Source: Pseudomonadota bacterium
GTDB taxonomy: Bacteria > Pseudomonadota > Gammaproteobacteria > Xanthomonadales > Xanthomonadaceae
Reading direction: 5' to 3'
Assembly: GCA_030528565.1 (NCBI GenBank)
Contig: JAUMYP010000004.1
Coordinates: forward strand, 47,744 to 111,743
Length of the DNA stretch: 64,000 nt
Part shown: one piece after another, positions 9,946-16,894 of the stretch
Numbering within the stretch: the first letter of the stretch is position 1
Layout of the letters: every line of letters begins with the position of its first letter
The notes under the pieces: model-generated
What the model was told of the DNA's origin: nothing
Seen by the model: the letters and a program-made list of their open reading frames with translations, nothing else
Database searches by the model: none
Position numbers and translations under genes: made by a program

Positions 9946-10572
9946 ATGATGATTCGCAAGATTGCACCGCTGGCCGCCGCCGCTGCCCTGTTTGTGGCCG
10001 CCCCGGCCTTTGCCCAGTCCAAGGGCGAATTCACCCTGGGCGTGGGCGCCCACCAGGTCGCCCCGAAGTCCAATAACGGCAAGCTGGCCGGCAACACCCT
10101 GGCCGTGGATGTGGGCAACAACATCCGCCCGACCATCACCGGCGAATACTTCATCGCTGACAACCTTGGCATTGAAGTCATCGCCGCGCTGCCGTTCCAG
10201 CACGATATCAACATCAAGGGGCTGGGCAAGGTCGGCACCACCAAGCACCTGCCGCCGACCCTGAGCGTGCAGTACCACTTCGGTGAAGTGGACGGCAAAA
10301 TCAAGCCGTTCGTCGGCGCTGGCGTGAACTTCACCTGGTTCTACGGCGAAAAGACCCACGGCGGCCTGGCAGGCAATGAGCTGCGTCTTGGCAACTCCTG
10401 GGGTGCCGCCCTGCATGCGGGCGTGGACTTCGCGCTCAGCGAAAACAGCGCCATCCGTGTGGATGCCCGCTGGATTGACATCGACACCAAGGTCAAGCTG
10501 AACAAGGCGCCGATTGGCACTGTCAATGTTGACCCGCTGGTGTACGGCGCTTCTTACGTGATGAAGTTCTAA
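9946..10572 (+). CDS. ompW: OmpW family outer-membrane protein
   Basis: Eight-stranded beta-barrel porin-like outer-membrane protein, 208 aa. The signal peptide (MMIRKIAPLAAAAALFVAAPAFA) is predicted to be cut after residue 23. Alternating hydrophobic strands follow (EFTLGVGAHQVAP, ITGEYFIADNLGIEVIAALP, LSVQYHF, IKPFVGAGVNFTWFY, AALHAGVDFALSE). The chain ends in a C-terminal Phe (SYVMKF), the barrel-assembly signal. A good ribosome-binding site (AGGAGAAATC) precedes ATG 9946. The gene is flanked by an FNR-type box upstream and a strong terminator downstream, so it is an independent unit probably induced under low oxygen. Confidence 0.92.
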   Translation: MMIRKIAPLAAAAALFVAAPAFAQSKGEFTLGVGAHQVAPKSNNGKLAGNTLAVDVGNNIRPTITGEYFIADNLGIEVIAALPFQHDINIKGLGKVGTTKHLPPTLSVQYHFGEVDGKIKPFVGAGVNFTWFYGEKTHGGLAGNELRLGNSWGAALHAGVDFALSENSAIRVDARWIDIDTKVKLNKAPIGTVNVDPLVYGASYVMKF

Positions 10573-10593
10573 TCGGACTGCCATTCACCACGA

Positions 10594-10628
10594 CAAGGCC
10601 ATGCCGGAAACGGCATGGCCTTGTTTTT
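10594..10628 (+). terminator. Intrinsic terminator after ompW
   Basis: A 13-bp perfect stem, caaggccatgccg (10594-10606) and cggcatggccttg (10611-10623), with a GAAA tetraloop and a following TTTTT. Confidence 0.92.
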
Positions 10629-10643
10629 GGCTGCGGAACAGGC

Positions 10644-11225
10644 TCAGCAGTGCTGCTGCCCGCCATCCTGGCAGCGCGCAGCCAGGGCAGCCTGCACCGC
10701 AGTTTCGGTGCTCTTCATCCCGGCCTTGCGGCCAAGCTCAAGTGCGGCGGCCTGTTCCTGACCTTCGTTCAATGCCGCCATCAGCGCCAACAGGCCACCG
10801 GCGCGATTGGCGCTGCCACAGTGCAGCAATACCGGGCCATCGGCATCCTTCAGCAACTGATGCAGGCGTGCGGCGTTGTCGGCATTGATGGCGCTGCCAT
10901 CTGCAATCGGCAGCTCCAGGTACTTCATCCCGGCGGCAGTGACTTCCGCCCGTTCATCACGCCCGGCCAGCTCATCCGGGCCGCGCATATTGACGACCGT
11001 GGTGATGCCTTGGGCGGCAAAAGCCTGCCAGTCCTGCGCCGCAGGCTGGCCTGCGCTGTAAACCCCTGCGCGCGGGTTGAATACCGGAATACTCACGCTG
11101 CTGGCGCTCCCTGCCTGATGGATGACAGCGGGCGCCGCTGCCTGCTCACGCTTCGGGGGGTCAACACAGGCGCTCAGGGACAACAGCGCCGGGGCCAGCA
11201 GGCCAAGCCGGATTGCATGCTTCAC
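10644..11225 (-). CDS. DUF442 (BLH phosphatase-like) lipoprotein
   Basis: Predicted envelope lipoprotein of 193 aa carrying a cysteine-phosphatase-like fold. The GTG start at 11225 is chosen for its GAGGAG ribosome-binding site and because it gives a lipoprotein signal with lipobox LSAC (Cys20). The core has the DUF442 opening VYSAGQP and the P-loop HCGSANRAGG (135-144, Cys136, Arg141), the CX4-5R-type phosphatase signature. In Xylella the same domain is fused to the persulfide dioxygenase of the bigR operon; here it is a separate, exported protein about 0.7 kb from that operon and on the other strand. The substrate is unknown. Confidence 0.82.
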   Translation of the reverse strand: MKHAIRLGLLAPALLSLSACVDPPKREQAAAPAVIHQAGSASSVSIPVFNPRAGVYSAGQPAAQDWQAFAAQGITTVVNMRGPDELAGRDERAEVTAAGMKYLELPIADGSAINADNAARLHQLLKDADGPVLLHCGSANRAGGLLALMAALNEGQEQAAALELGRKAGMKSTETAVQAALAARCQDGGQQHC

Positions 11226-11235
11226 ACGATTCTCC

Positions 11236-11865
11236 TCAATTGGAAACAACAGGGTCAGATGGTACTTCCACCCAGAGTGCACCGCGCAAGTCACCTGCCT
11301 CAAAGCCGGTCGCGGTATCTTCGGGATAGTTTCTGGCCAGGGCATCACGCACTGGCCCTGCCAGTTGTTTGCCGTGGCAGGCCAGACAGGCAGGCTGCAC
11401 TTCGATGGCTTTCATCATGCGCAGGGCGATGCCTTCGGGCAGCTGTTCGCTACTGCTATGGACAAGCTCGGCCACCGGCGTGGATGCCGCACGCGCCTGA
11501 AAGTCGGCCAGCACCCCGGCCTGCCAGCCTTCAATGGCATTAGCCCGGTTGCGCACCTTGCCCGCTACCGGGATGCGGCCAATGGCCACGCCATGCTCAT
11601 CGGCCACCGCCGCCGCAATCGCGGGCGCCTGTGTCTTGCAAAAATCAATCGCCGCAACCGGGCCTTCTGCGCCCATTTTCTGTTTCAGCGCGCTCTGTAG
11701 CCGTTCGGAAAACGCCTTGGCGGCCTGCTGGGCACGCTGCCTGGCGGCCATATCCGCCTGTTCAAGCGGCGCCTGTCCACTCTGCACCGCCTCCACTGTT
11801 GCCGTTTTTTCCGCCTGGCAGCCAGCCAATACCGGCAGCAGCAGCCATCCTGCCCACGATTTCAT
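11236..11865 (-). CDS. DUF3365 (Tll0287-like) c-type haem lipoprotein
   Basis: Predicted periplasmic lipoprotein of 209 aa. ATG 11865 has AAGGTGAT just upstream and yields a signal peptide ending in lipobox LAGC (Cys16). The C-terminal half carries a c-haem attachment site CLACH (160-164). Together with the surrounding DFCKTQAP and VGRIP-like regions, this matches the DUF3365/Tll0287-like haem sensor or redox domain. It is followed after 10 bp by the DUF442 lipoprotein gene, so the two form an operon divergent from the sulfide module. A role in periplasmic sulfur redox chemistry is plausible but inferred only from context. Confidence 0.8.
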   Translation of the reverse strand: MKSWAGWLLLPVLAGCQAEKTATVEAVQSGQAPLEQADMAARQRAQQAAKAFSERLQSALKQKMGAEGPVAAIDFCKTQAPAIAAAVADEHGVAIGRIPVAGKVRNRANAIEGWQAGVLADFQARAASTPVAELVHSSSEQLPEGIALRMMKAIEVQPACLACHGKQLAGPVRDALARNYPEDTATGFEAGDLRGALWVEVPSDPVVSN

Positions 11866-11936
11866 CAAATCACCTTGCATAAGAAAAATCTTAATTAAGT
11901 GTATCATCCACATCCCCTGCCAATGAGGAGCCCACC
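11866..11936. promoter_or_regulatory. Divergent promoter region of the sulfide module
   Basis: A 71-bp AT-rich gap separates two divergent operons. It contains the perfect palindrome CTTAATTAAG (11890-11899) and an overlapping AAGAAAAATCTT. These are candidate operators for the BigR-like ArsR repressor encoded downstream, but the exact site cannot be decided by eye. GAGGAG before 11937 is the ribosome-binding site of the rhodanese gene. Confidence 0.45.
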
Positions 11937-12296
11937 ATGTCCATGACTGCCGCCGAACTGGTCGCCCAGGCCAGACTGCGTATCCGTGAAATCTCGCCTG
12001 CGGATTTTCATCGTGACAATGCAGCCGCACTGCTGGTTGATGTGCGCGAGCCTGCCGAATTTGCTGCCGGTCATATTGAAGGCGCCATCAATATCCCGCG
12101 CGGTGTGCTGGAGTTCCAAATCGGCGCCCATCCTGCCGCCGGGCAGGATGCCAGAATCGTGCTGTATTGCCGCACTGGCGGGCGCGCTGCCCTGGCGGCG
12201 GACAGCCTGCAACAGCTTGGCTTTACCGATGTGCACTCGATAAGCGGCGGCTTTGAGGACTGGACTGCGGCCAAACTGCCCATCGTCCTGCCATGA
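11937..12296 (+). CDS. Single-domain rhodanese (sulfurtransferase)
   Basis: Cytoplasmic sulfurtransferase of 119 aa that carries sulfane sulfur as a cysteine persulfide. The rhodanese fold is visible: LLVDVREPAEFAAGHIEGAI (32-51), then the active-site loop YCRTGGRA with Cys78, and SISGGFEDW near the C-terminus. GAGGAG sits 7 nt before ATG 11937. It is the first gene of a module with a BigR-like repressor (4-bp ATGA overlap), a persulfide dioxygenase and two YeeE proteins. It probably passes persulfide between substrates and the dioxygenase. Confidence 0.9.
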   Translation: MSMTAAELVAQARLRIREISPADFHRDNAAALLVDVREPAEFAAGHIEGAINIPRGVLEFQIGAHPAAGQDARIVLYCRTGGRAALAADSLQQLGFTDVHSISGGFEDWTAAKLPIVLP

Positions 12297-12610
12297 GCGC
12301 AGCGGACGAAGCCGCAATACAGGCGCATGTGGGCGAGGCCACGGCATTATTGAAGGCGCTGGCCAATGAAAACCGCCTGATGCTGCTATGCAGGCTGGTG
12401 GAGGGCGAGCAGTCCGTGGGGCAGCTCAATGCCGGCATTGATTTGAGCCAGTCGGCGCTTTCCCAGCATCTGGCCGTGCTGCGCAGCGAAGGCCTGGTCA
12501 CTACCCGGCGCCAGGCGCAGACCATCTATTACGCGCTGGTTGATGGCCCGGCCAGACATATCCTCGACACGCTCCACGCTATCTACTGCGCCCCCAAATC
12601 CTCCGGTTGA
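12293..12610 (+). CDS. bigR: BigR-like ArsR-family sulfide-responsive repressor
   Basis: Winged-helix transcription factor of 105 aa. The ArsR recognition helix is SQSALSQHLAVLRSEGLV (residues 52-69). Two cysteines, Cys33 in MLLCRL and Cys99 in AIYCAP, sit where BigR/SqrR/YgaV proteins form the disulfide or polysulfide bridge that releases DNA. It overlaps the rhodanese stop by 4 bp (ATGA). Genes for a persulfide dioxygenase and YeeE proteins follow, as in the Xylella and Agrobacterium bigR operons. It probably represses its own operon from the 11866-11936 gap. The family assignment is strong; the exact operator is not known. Confidence 0.86.
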   Translation: MSAADEAAIQAHVGEATALLKALANENRLMLLCRLVEGEQSVGQLNAGIDLSQSALSQHLAVLRSEGLVTTRRQAQTIYYALVDGPARHILDTLHAIYCAPKSSG

Positions 12611-12615
12611 CGCTC

Positions 12616-13482
12616 ATGCACGCTCAAGTACACCCGTTTTTCCATGACGATAGCAATACTTGGAGCTATATCGTCAGCGACCCGGCCAGCGGGCAGGCCG
12701 CCATCATCGACAGCGTGCTGGACTTTGATTTCAAGTCTGGCCGCACCGCCACCACAAGCGCAGAAAAATTGCTGGCGCATATTGCCCAGCATCGGCTGCA
12801 TGTGGCATGGCTGCTGGAAACCCATGCCCATGCCGACCATTTTTCTGCCGCCCACTGGCTGAAAAGCCGGCATTTCCCGCAGGCCAAAATCGCCATTGGC
12901 GAAGGCATTGCCCGCGTGCAAAAAACTTTCCGGCCGATATTCAACCTGGGCGAGCATTTCCCGGTGGATGGCTCGCAGTTTGACCATCTGTTCGCCGCAG
13001 GCGAGCGTTTTGCCATCGGCGCGCTACAGGCCGAAGTCATTCCGGTGCCGGGACATACCAATGACAGCAATGCCTTCCTGATTGGCGATGCACTGTTTGC
13101 CGGCGACTCGCTGTTCATGCCCGATGGCGGCACTGCACGCTGCGATTTTCCCGGCGGCGATGCCGCCACCCTGTATCGCTCCATCCAGCGGCTATATGCC
13201 CTGCCTGATGCCACCCGGGTATTTGTCTGCCATGACTATGCGCCGGGCGGGCGCGAGTTCCGCTGCCAGACCAGCATTGGCGAGCAAAAACTTGGCAATA
13301 TCCATGTGCGCGCCGATACGCAAGAGGCCGAGTTTGTCGCCATGCGCACGGCTCGTGATGCCAGCCTGGCAATGCCGCGCCTGCTGCTGCCTGCGGTGCA
13401 GGTCAACATCCGCGCCGGCGCCCTGCCCGAAGCGGAAAGCAACGGCGTGCGCTATCTGAAAATCCCGCTGGATACCCTGTAA
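12616..13482 (+). CDS. blh: Persulfide dioxygenase (ETHE1/Blh family)
   Basis: Non-haem iron metallo-beta-lactamase-fold enzyme that oxidises glutathione persulfide to sulfite, 288 aa. The metal motif THAHADH (69-75) is intact, followed by PVPGHTNDS, LFAGDSLFMPDGG and the distal ligand VCHDY. ATG 12616 is preferred; a TTG at 12607 overlapping the repressor stop (TTGA) would add three residues and cannot be excluded. In Xylella Blh has an N-terminal DUF442 domain that is absent here; a separate DUF442 lipoprotein lies nearby. It is the third gene of the BigR module. Confidence 0.9.
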   Translation: MHAQVHPFFHDDSNTWSYIVSDPASGQAAIIDSVLDFDFKSGRTATTSAEKLLAHIAQHRLHVAWLLETHAHADHFSAAHWLKSRHFPQAKIAIGEGIARVQKTFRPIFNLGEHFPVDGSQFDHLFAAGERFAIGALQAEVIPVPGHTNDSNAFLIGDALFAGDSLFMPDGGTARCDFPGGDAATLYRSIQRLYALPDATRVFVCHDYAPGGREFRCQTSIGEQKLGNIHVRADTQEAEFVAMRTARDASLAMPRLLLPAVQVNIRAGALPEAESNGVRYLKIPLDTL

Positions 13483-13503
13483 CCCTTTAGTCAAGGTGAA
13501 ATC

Positions 13504-13935
13504 ATGATGACTTCTTTCACGCCCTGGCCAGCACTGCTTGGCGGCGCATTGATTGGGCTGGCCGCGCTGCTGTTGCTGGCCGGTATTGGACGCATTGCCG
13601 GCATCAGCGGCATCCTGAACAACGCCCTGGAAAGCCGCGAGGGACGCGGCTGGCGAATGCTGTTTTTGCTTGGGCTTATCATCGGTGTGGCGCTGCCTGC
13701 ACTGTTGGGTCAAGTGCAATACCAGGCTTCTCCGGCCAATTGGCCACTGCTGATTCTGGCCGGTTTTCTGGTCGGCTTTGGCACCCGCCTTGGCAATGGC
13801 TGCACCAGCGGTCACGGTATCTGCGGCCTGGCGCGGCTTTCACCACGCTCATTGCTTGCCGTGCTGACCTTTATGGGCGCTGGTTTCATCACCGTGTATC
13901 TGCTGCGTCATGTCCTGCAAGGAGGCTTGTCATGA
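13504..13935 (+). CDS. YeeE/YedE family membrane protein (first copy)
   Basis: Inner-membrane protein of 143 aa with four hydrophobic segments. It contains the family signature GNGCTSGHGICGLARLS (about residues 97-113), whose conserved Cys residues line the conduction path in thiosulfate-transporting YeeE. A ribosome-binding site AAGGTGAAATC precedes ATG 13504 (MMTSF). It is about half of a full-length YeeE and overlaps a second half-size YeeE gene by 4 bp. The pair therefore probably assembles into one transporter for a sulfur species. Confidence 0.88.
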   Translation: MMTSFTPWPALLGGALIGLAALLLLAGIGRIAGISGILNNALESREGRGWRMLFLLGLIIGVALPALLGQVQYQASPANWPLLILAGFLVGFGTRLGNGCTSGHGICGLARLSPRSLLAVLTFMGAGFITVYLLRHVLQGGLS

Positions 13936-14396
13936 AGCCAATCATTGCCCTCATCGCCGGTCTGCTGTTTGGCCTTGGCCTTGCCATCTCCGGCATGGCA
14001 AACCCGTACAAAGTGCAGAACTTCCTCGACCTGGCCGGTCATTGGGACCCATCACTGGCACTGGTGATGACTGCGGCGCTTGCCATCACCACCCCCGGCT
14101 TCTGGCTGTTGCGCCGCCGTGAGCGCGCCTTCAGTGGCGATGCCATGCCCACACCGGCCAGCGGCGAAATCAGCAGGCCGCTTCTCATTGGCAGCGCCCT
14201 GTTCGGTATCGGCTGGGGCCTGGCGGGCTACTGCCCCGGCCCTGCGGTTGGCAGCCTGGCCTTTGTCTTGCAGGACGCGCTACAGCAGCTTGGCGGGAAT
14301 ACCAGCAGCTTCAGCAGCCTCAATATCCTGTACTTCATCATCGCCATGCTGGCAGGCTCGCAACTGGCGCGCCTTATCGGCACCGGCAAGACTTAA
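13932..14396 (+). CDS. YeeE/YedE family membrane protein (second copy)
   Basis: Inner-membrane protein of 154 aa, the partner half-transporter of the preceding gene, with start ATG 13932 overlapping the upstream stop (ATGA). Hydrophobic segments at 1-24 and about 48-65 and two more at 90-150 flank the signature GWGLAGYCPGPAVGSL, which carries the conserved Cys. It closes the BigR module. Its TAA overlaps the stop of the convergent lipoprotein gene in a shared TTAA, so no terminator fits between the two. Confidence 0.88.
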   Translation: MKPIIALIAGLLFGLGLAISGMANPYKVQNFLDLAGHWDPSLALVMTAALAITTPGFWLLRRRERAFSGDAMPTPASGEISRPLLIGSALFGIGWGLAGYCPGPAVGSLAFVLQDALQQLGGNTSSFSSLNILYFIIAMLAGSQLARLIGTGKT

Positions 14397-14878
14397 AGCG
14401 TTACCGCACGGCCATTGATTTGCCGGAACTCGAAGGTCATTTTTTCCGACCACGGCAGGGCTTCGGCCTTGCCGTCCTGCCAGCGTATCAGCGGGGAAAA
14501 GCGCCAGCGTCCCACGGCTTCGACCACCGCATCAATAAAAGCCTGCGGCACGGCTTCCTCCCCCATTTCCGGCAGCACATGACTGACCGCGCCTTCCGTA
14601 TCGACAATCACCCGCACCGTGACGGAAACCGGCGGCAGGCGCGCTGCAAGCAAATGCCCGGGATACCTGGGCGATGTGTTTTCTGCATCGGCAATAAGCG
14701 GCTCAAAACGCACACCGGCTATCGGGTAACGCGCATCCCCAGGCGATTGCTGCACGCTTTGCCGCACCTGGCCATCAGCCTGCCAGCCCTGCGCCCCGGC
14801 TGTAGTCACAAGCGGTTTGCGGCTTGCACAGCCGCAAACCATGACCAGTAGCAACAGGACGGAAGCGGCGCTGCGCAT
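14393..14878 (-). CDS. TonB C-terminal-like lipoprotein
   Basis: Predicted lipoprotein of 161 aa with signal MRSAASVLLLLVMVCGCAS; the likely lipidated Cys is in VCGC. The C-terminal two-thirds resembles the TonB_C fold: a PPVSVTVRVIVDTEGAVSHV strand pair, then AFIDAVVEAVGRWRFSPL, the usual helix and strand of TonB-like repeats. It begins at the stop of the M56 protease gene (sharing one base), so it is the last gene of the BlaI/M56 operon. With no transmembrane anchor or Pro-rich spacer it is not a classical energy-transducing TonB. Function unknown. Confidence 0.7.
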   Translation of the reverse strand: MRSAASVLLLLVMVCGCASRKPLVTTAGAQGWQADGQVRQSVQQSPGDARYPIAGVRFEPLIADAENTSPRYPGHLLAARLPPVSVTVRVIVDTEGAVSHVLPEMGEEAVPQAFIDAVVEAVGRWRFSPLIRWQDGKAEALPWSEKMTFEFRQINGRAVTL

Positions 14879-16419
14879 TATTTGTCCTGCACAAAGGCAA
14901 TTTCGATATAGCCACTGCTCTCCCTGCCCTGCGGTGCAAACAGCATTTCCTGCACCGCCGTCAAAGCTGCCTCATCGAACACCCCGGCAGGCTCTGACCT
15001 GCCGACCCGGGCATCCTTGACCGTGCCATCAGCATTGACATCCACCAGCACCCGCACCCTGCCCTCGATTCCGGCGCGCAACGCTTCGGGGGGATATACC
15101 GGCAGCGGGCGCTTGATAACCGTATGCAGCAAATCACGGCTTTGTGCTGCTTCCCCATTCAATGCCTGTGCTTTGTTTCGCGCAGCTTGCATATCACGCG
15201 GCGTGACCGATACCGACAATGTCAGCGCACCTGCCTCGCCCATCGTGCGCAAGCTGCCGCGCTTGCCCGGCTCAACCAGCAACATCACCGGCGCGCCGCC
15301 TGCCTGTCCTTGCCGCTGGATATTTCCATCCATACGGAATGCCAGCTTTTCGCCCAAAAGCACCGGATTTATTTGCCCTGCGAAAGCCAACTCACCTGCA
15401 TCAGTCTTGACTTCAAACCCGCGGCCATAGCCTTCGTTGAGAGTAAAACGCTGCGCTTTTCCACCATCTACTGCCAACTGGATTTCGGCGCTGTAATCAT
15501 TTTGCGCGCTGCCTGCCAGCTGGCTTGTGGCTGGCTGCATCGCCCAGGCGGCAAAGCCGGAGGCCAGGGCCAGTGATACTGCCAGCGCCATCCCCGCTGC
15601 ACGCAGGGGTTTTTGCGGAAGTTTTCTCTGCATTTGCATGACTCGCTCCTTCAGTGGGTGTGGGCTGCCCCAATGGCAGCCCACGGGTAGTGAAACGTTT
15701 GCGATATGGGTTTTCAGCATCGCCCCGGCGTAACGGCGGCGCGCCTGTGGCTGCTGCTGCAATACCCGCGCATCGCAGGCCAGCTCCTGGTCATGGCGGA
15801 AGCGCGCAGCGGCAAAATGCAGCAGCGGGTTGAACCAGAACAGCACCCGCAAGGCGGCGGCGAGTGCATTGCCGGGCATATCAAAAGACTGGCGATGGGC
15901 GTTTTCATGCAGCAGCATCAGCCGCTGTTCTTCTGCGTCGTAACGGACATCGAAGTCCAGAGGCAGCACGATGCGCGGGCGGAAAATCCCCATCAGCGCA
16001 GGCAGTCCGGCCTGCGCCTCGGCCAGCCACAGGCCATCATCGCGGCGCTGCAAGCGGCCAAGGCTGCACAGAAAACGCCCTTGCTGCCAGACAAGCCAGG
16101 CCAGCATCAGCAACATGCCGCCCAGCCACAGTCCGATAAAAACCGCCGAATCATCGCTGGCCTGGGACAAATGCAGGGCGCTATCGCTGCCGATAGTCAA
16201 GGCCGCCAGTAGCGCAGGCGCTGTCTCGGCGGCGATGAGCTTGCGTGCCGGTAGCAGGCTGCCAGCAAGCGCCAGCGGCAGCAGCCACCACAGGGCATAG
16301 GCGGCCTGTGCGCCCAGCCAGCGGCGCAGCGGTTTGCGCAGCAGGAGTATCAGCGCGGTGGCGGCACTGCTGATAAAGGTGGCGTATTTCAGCCAGGCAA
16401 GCACTTCAATGCTGCTCAT
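14878..16419 (-). CDS. BlaR1/MecR1-type M56 metalloprotease with TonB-like C-terminal domain
   Basis: Membrane-embedded signalling protease of 513 aa. Transmembrane segments lie at about 12-28, 40-55 and 95-112, with a fourth near 270-285. The zinc motif HENAH (LMLLHENAHRQSFD) and the downstream ELACD acidic ligand mark a gluzincin M56 domain. The extracytoplasmic C-terminus is not a penicillin-binding sensor but a TonB_C-like domain (PLPVYPPEALRAGIEGRVRV ... YIEIAFVQ). ATG 16419 gives the best spacing from GGAG; an adjacent ATG at 16422 is possible. It overlaps blaI and is followed by a TonB-like lipoprotein. The sensed signal is unknown. Confidence 0.82.
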   Translation of the reverse strand: MSSIEVLAWLKYATFISSAATALILLLRKPLRRWLGAQAAYALWWLLPLALAGSLLPARKLIAAETAPALLAALTIGSDSALHLSQASDDSAVFIGLWLGGMLLMLAWLVWQQGRFLCSLGRLQRRDDGLWLAEAQAGLPALMGIFRPRIVLPLDFDVRYDAEEQRLMLLHENAHRQSFDMPGNALAAALRVLFWFNPLLHFAAARFRHDQELACDARVLQQQPQARRRYAGAMLKTHIANVSLPVGCHWGSPHPLKERVMQMQRKLPQKPLRAAGMALAVSLALASGFAAWAMQPATSQLAGSAQNDYSAEIQLAVDGGKAQRFTLNEGYGRGFEVKTDAGELAFAGQINPVLLGEKLAFRMDGNIQRQGQAGGAPVMLLVEPGKRGSLRTMGEAGALTLSVSVTPRDMQAARNKAQALNGEAAQSRDLLHTVIKRPLPVYPPEALRAGIEGRVRVLVDVNADGTVKDARVGRSEPAGVFDEAALTAVQEMLFAPQGRESSGYIEIAFVQDK

Positions 16420-16777
16420 CATCCAGCTCCTCAATCAGGCGCCTCAGCTCGGCAATATCCTTGCGGCTCAACTGTCGTTGCTCGGAAAAATGCGCCACCA
16501 GCGGCGCTACCCGGCCACCAAACAGGCGCTGCAAAAGGCTCTGGCTCTCCCCGGTCAGCCAGTCCTCGCGGCTTAGCAGCGGCGCATACAGATAACGCCG
16601 CCCTTCGCGCTCGGCACTGACCGCGCCCTTGTTGAGCAGGCGGTTGAGCAAGGTTTTGATGGTCGGCTCCTGCCAGTCATGGCTCCGGGCAAGCGCGGCG
16701 ACGACTTCATCGGCGCTTTGTGGCGCTTGCTTCCACAGCACTTCCATCACGGCAGATTCGGCTTCGCTGATTTTCAT
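16406..16777 (-). CDS. BlaI/MecI/CopY family repressor
   Basis: Dimeric winged-helix repressor of 123 aa: MKISEAESAVMEVLWKQAP, DEVVAALARSHDW and PTIKTLLNRLLNKGAV (the recognition helix), then YLYAPLLSRED and a C-terminal dimerisation helix. BlaI proteins are inactivated by cleavage when the cognate M56 protease is activated. The protease gene overlaps its 3' end here, so the pair is probably a functional unit. Two TTACATCTGTAA operators just upstream of the start codon indicate autoregulation. Confidence 0.9.
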   Translation of the reverse strand: MKISEAESAVMEVLWKQAPQSADEVVAALARSHDWQEPTIKTLLNRLLNKGAVSAEREGRRYLYAPLLSREDWLTGESQSLLQRLFGGRVAPLVAHFSEQRQLSRKDIAELRRLIEELDDEQH

Positions 16778-16785
16778 GGCTTCAT

Positions 16786-16822
16786 TTACATCTGTAATTG
16801 CAAATGAAATTACATCTGTAAT
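16786..16822 (-). promoter_or_regulatory. Paired BlaI-type operators
   Basis: Two identical 12-bp palindromes TTACATCTGTAA lie at 16786-16797 and 16810-16821. The second extends to the 14-bp palindrome ATTACATCTGTAAT (16809-16822). The 24-bp spacing and TACA..TGTA core match BlaI/MecI operators. They sit 9-45 bp upstream of the repressor gene, where binding would block its promoter. Confidence 0.8.
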
Positions 16823-16840
16823 TTTTTTCTGTCAAGGCCG

Positions 16841-16873
16841 CCAAACAAAACGAGCCGCACGCGGCGGCTCGTT
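16841..16873 (-). terminator. Intrinsic terminator after tkt
   Basis: Stem CGAGCCGC (16851-16858) and GCGGCTCG (16864-16871). On the minus strand it is followed by TTTTGTTT, about 22 bp past the tkt stop. Confidence 0.75.
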
Positions 16874-16894
16874 TCAGGCTGGATTGCGTCAGGC

